Shown: positions 62,101-64,000 of the stretch, one piece after another
How the letters are laid out: each line of letters starts with the position of its first letter
Numbering within the stretch: the first letter of the stretch is position 1
Origin: Lepidurus packardi
Taxonomy: Eukaryota > Arthropoda > Branchiopoda > Notostraca > Triopsidae
DNA: 64,000 bases
Direction: 5' to 3'
NCBI GenBank assembly: GCA_023053545.1
Contig: JAKZAN010000002.1
Location: 9,916,790-9,980,789, forward strand
Made by a program: the position numbers and the translations under genes
The notes under the pieces: generated by a model
What the model was told of the DNA's origin: nothing
Databases searched by the model: none
The model's input: the letters and a program-made list of their open reading frames with translations, nothing else

Positions 62101-63340
62101 GTTCAGATGCACCAACTTCGTTCTCGGCGACCAAACGGAAGTGGTAGGTCGTCGAGGGTCTTAAATTGTAAACTCCAGCTACGGTTTGCTGCCCAGGTAC
62201 CAGAACTCTTTCGATGTCAGTTTGCCATTCACCTGTTTTTCAATCCAAAAAAAATAGTGCGTGGATTAGCCTCGTACTTAAGTACGAGAATCTCTGAAAT
62301 AAGAATAAAAGTTACCTCGGTTGACCTTGTACTCAATCAAGTAGCGAGTTAGAGGGGAATTTCCGTCATAGGGCGCAGACCACGACAGTTGCACGGAGCG
62401 CCCAGATTTATCCAGTACTTTAACTCCATAAGGAACCTCAGGTGGTTCTTTTTCGAGTGAAAGAAATTCAAAATTGACCCACTTTGGTCTGAAAAAGAAT
62501 GTACAATATTACCTTGTACGATGAGGTTGATGCTAGTATCGTCACTACCAAATGCGTTGGTGGCGACGCAAGTGAAAAGGGCGGAGTCACTACGTTCCAA
62601 TTTCTTGATGCTCAAATCGGACATGACACCAGTCGGGATGGTTTCTTCGCGAATTGTATACCTGCAATGAAACACAGATGTTTAAAATCGAAGCCACACA
62701 CTAGAAATGACGAAAGACGTCCTTCTTACCTGGTATCAGCTTTGGAATCCAAGCGTTTGTTGTTCATATTCCACAAAATTCCAATAGGTTTCTCGCCTTT
62801 GGCTTCGCATTGTAAGACGGCAGGTTCTCCACGACGAGCTGTTTGGTTCTTAAACTTGATTTCGAATTGAGGAGGAGCTAGACAGCAGAGCCAAGACGGC
62901 GAAGTTTAACAACATTTTCTAAAATGGCTTTCAAGTTGTTATTTACCTTGAACGCTGACAAAGATGACAGCAGACAGTCCAGCGCCGATACCGTTCGTTG
63001 CTTCGCACAAATAATATCCCTCGCTGGCCTTTTGGATGTTGTTAATAAAAAGAGTTCCGTCTTCAATGCGGGTATTGGCGTTGTTCGTTCGAATATCGCG
63101 GTAGTCATTAGGCATGTTACCTACATCCATAAGTTTTCCAAGTTATGCTAAATCAAATTCTTTCCCAGAAAAAGTAATAAACAAGAAAGCCCTCAAGCTC
63201 AACTCGATCAAACTTACCCACAAAAGAACGCTTCCAAGACACGCTAGGTTTGGGGAAGCCATCAGATTTGCATTCAATCTTTGCATCACCGCCTTGTGCA
63301 AAAGCTTTGTTGGTGGGCTCAATAATCCAACGCGGAGGTA
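55896..63340 (-). CDS. Dscam1: Dscam1 (hypervariable Dscam), constant 3' half, partial
   Basis: Orthologue of Drosophila Dscam1, the Ig/FNIII receptor whose alternative exons give neurite self-avoidance and immune diversity. Twenty exons on -: 63340-63218, 63120-62947, 62877-62730, 62661-62513, 62447-62316, 62232-61845, 61781-61540, 61475-61320, 60895-60765, 60707-60551, 60495-59994, 59927-59751, 59670-59504, 59444-59283, 59183-59031, 58794-58648, 58358-58180, 56916-56685, 56402-56169, 55944-55896. All phases agree. They encode Ig8, Ig9, FN1-4, Ig10, FN5-6, membrane span and tail. The first exon begins with 2 bases completing a codon (PPRWIIEP), exactly where the variable Ig7 exons splice in. 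The 5' half lies right of the window. The terminal exon is unresolved. Confidence 0.95.
57140..57600. repeat. tandem duplication with CCTAA telomere-like arrays in Dscam1 intron
   Basis: A segment containing tggcgctgctgttcc, tgcttctcaga and tccctgaacctaac occurs twice, near 57160-57220 and 57495-57560. It is followed by short CCTAA-like arrays (57208-57221 and 57548-57595). Both copies also share ccaatagtaac downstream. All of it lies in the 1.26-kb intron between tail exons 58180 and 56916. Confidence 0.7.
59283..59459 (-). CDS. Dscam1: Dscam1 transmembrane exon with two acceptors
   Basis: The exon (59444-59283) encodes GTIAPSREM, then the membrane span (LVVPVAAALLVIIAAIVVIC) and a basic stop-transfer (KGRDSRSK). 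A second in-phase acceptor 15 bases upstream (exon start 59459) would add five residues (GNITV), creating a glycosylation site N-I-T just outside the membrane. I see only one transmembrane exon here, whereas Drosophila has two alternatives. Confidence 0.9.
59504..60495 (-). CDS. Dscam1: Dscam1 Ig10, FN5 and FN6 exons
   Basis: Exon 60495-59994 holds all of Ig10 (VKLPCQAVGAPMPEIQW; GEYTCLVENMYGQD) and most of FN5 (HGYTVNYKPEFGDWETI). Exon 59927-59751 ends FN5 and begins FN6 (SDGGCPMLYFVVEYKSK). Exon 59670-59504 completes FN6 (NPATWYNVRVTAHNNAGS). Domain order and lengths agree with the membrane-proximal part of Dscam1. Confidence 0.94.
60551..62447 (-). CDS. Dscam1: Dscam1 FN1-FN4 exons
   Basis: Exons 62447-62316 and 62232-61845 cover FN1 and most of FN2 (VQLSWSAPYDGNSPLTRY; EILGYYVGYKL). 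Exon 61781-61540 ends FN2 and starts FN3 (TIRVSWVSPPLSSANGVIKG). Exon 61475-61320 ends FN3 (KYTNYSLQTLAFTSGGDG). Exons 60895-60765 and 60707-60551 are FN4 (ILVSWKMPESPNGV; YNFWVTASTAIGEG). The 57-nt intron 60764-60708 is a multiple of three without a stop, so retention would add 19 residues. The intron 61319-60896 contains a family-2 MITE. Confidence 0.93.
60929..61242. mobile_element. MITE with TTAA end, copy B (family 2), in Dscam1 intron
   Basis: The left end TTAAGACTCCCGTATACCTT and the right end aagctaaggtattcggagcct are inverted complements. The interior shares gattgctttcaaat, gccgttttcga and gtgctgctacagcaaa with the reverse complement of the element at 269-669. The right-hand TTAA has decayed. 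Located in the Dscam1 intron 61319-60896. Confidence 0.75.
62513..63340 (-). CDS. Dscam1: Dscam1 Ig8 and Ig9 exons
   Basis: Ig8 is split between 63340-63218 (IECKSDGFPKPSVSW) and 63120-62947 (EGYYLCEATNGIGAG). Ig9 is split between 62877-62730 (RRGEPAVLQCEAKGEKPIG) and 62661-62513 (SALFTCVATNAFGSDD). The Ig cysteines and the YxC cores are intact. This stretch is among the best conserved parts of the family and identifies the gene as Dscam1-type and not another Dscam-like paralogue. Confidence 0.95.
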
Positions 63341-63499
63341 CTGCATACATCCAAAAAATTCATTAGTTTTTGCTTCAGAAGGGTTTGTCAAAAGTATAGA
63401 CTACAGTTAAACCACAGCCGCCATTTAAGGAAACTTTTTTTTCAACAATGAAAAGGACTCAACGAAAGTGGTTCCTACAAAATTCTGTCTAAAACTTAC

Positions 63500-63529
63500 G
63501 GGGTGGCTGTGACTTAACTAGTCTTTCAA
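63500..63529 (-). other. candidate 30-nt microexon upstream of Dscam1 Ig8
   Basis: On -, TATAG precedes and CCCC|GTAAGT follows 30 bases that stay open in the phase needed to join the Ig8 exon (phase 1-1, reading ERLVKSQPP). The donor is strong and the acceptor weak. Drosophila has no such exon that I know of, so this may be chance. Confidence 0.25.
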
Positions 63530-64000
63530 CTATACACAAAACGCATGCAAATGAGTAAAAGGCATGCTGGGAATGGGGAAAGAGAAACAAAACAAAGACA
63601 AACGCAAGAAAACACATACAAAGACGCAGCAATGAAAAAAGCCGTGCAACCAAACAACACAAAAATCCTTTCCATGCAACCAAAATGAACAAACAAGGTA
63701 AAAAATTATTATTGGGAAGTTCCCCGCAAGGAAAGATATTCACGAGCAATAGCAACCTAGTTGAAAATGACTCGAAACTTATTGAAACGTGAAAGAAAAG
63801 AAGGGAAGGAAGAGGAGGGGGTTATTTAAAGGAAAAACATCGGTAACAAGGAGAGACGCTCGGCAACCCTCAGTCGTTCAAACTCATTTGGCAAATGAAA
63901 TAACTTTTTCCGTAAGGAATTTCTTTAAAAGGGAGTCTTGCTCTTGCCCCTCAGAAAAATGTAAAATGAACGCCAAGAAAAGCTGTTCAAGCAAGGAAGC
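63530..64000. other. region upstream of the Dscam1 constant exons
   Basis: Purine-rich on +, with no Ig7-like variable exon recognisable on -. It is expected to be the intron between the last alternative Ig7 exon and the constant Ig8 exon. Any splice-choice control element would plausibly lie here or further right. Confidence 0.4.

Noticed and set aside
1-64000. CRISPR arrays, bacterial operons, rRNA genes or integrated viruses
   Set aside because: Gene structure is eukaryotic throughout, and no spaced direct-repeat array, rRNA-like sequence, reverse transcriptase or viral gene was recognised.

Overview
This is a eukaryotic, intron-rich window from a pancrustacean arthropod. The strongest pointer is the right-hand gene, an orthologue of insect and crustacean hypervariable Dscam1, together with turtle, moody and Tre1 orthologues. 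Many introns are only 56-75 nt, and TA-, TTAA- and 8-bp-duplication miniature transposons are scattered throughout. A branchiopod crustacean of the Daphnia type fits best, but a non-dipteran hexapod cannot be excluded from sequence alone.

Layout. Positions 1-3950 hold no gene I can support, apart from a foldback element. The turtle (tutl) immunoglobulin-superfamily gene runs on + from about 4007 to 20492: 5 Ig domains, 2 fibronectin III domains, one membrane span and a very long Ser/Pro-rich tail. A small two-exon gene on - (21784-22082) encodes a 77-residue single-span membrane protein. About 7.8 kb of gene-free sequence follows. The GPCR gene moody lies on - (29862-39718, four coding exons, one 7.3-kb intron). 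Its sister receptor Tre1 lies on + (44974-47177, eight coding exons). The two are divergent, about 5.3 kb apart. Two small secreted-protein genes follow: a Gly/His/Trp-rich protein on - (47649-48232), tail to tail with Tre1, and a ten-exon cysteine-rich protein on + (49446-50660) whose cysteine spacing resembles odorant-binding proteins. A repeat-rich spacer (50.7-55.7 kb) leads to the 3' half of Dscam1 on - (55896-63340): Ig8, Ig9, FN1-4, Ig10, FN5-6, membrane span and tail. The alternative Ig7 exon array should begin to the right, outside the window.

The recognised genes are mostly neuronal or glial surface proteins: turtle (dendrite and axon patterning), moody (glial blood-brain barrier GPCR), Tre1 (germ-cell and neuroblast polarity GPCR) and Dscam1 (neurite self-recognition and immune isoforms). 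I see no operon-like organisation. The moody-Tre1 linkage looks like retained ancestral tandem-duplicate linkage, since the two are also close neighbours in Drosophila as I recall. Exon borders were placed by hand from GT/AG (twice GC/AG) sites, phase continuity and family similarity recalled from knowledge. Individual borders may be off by a base or by an alternative site.
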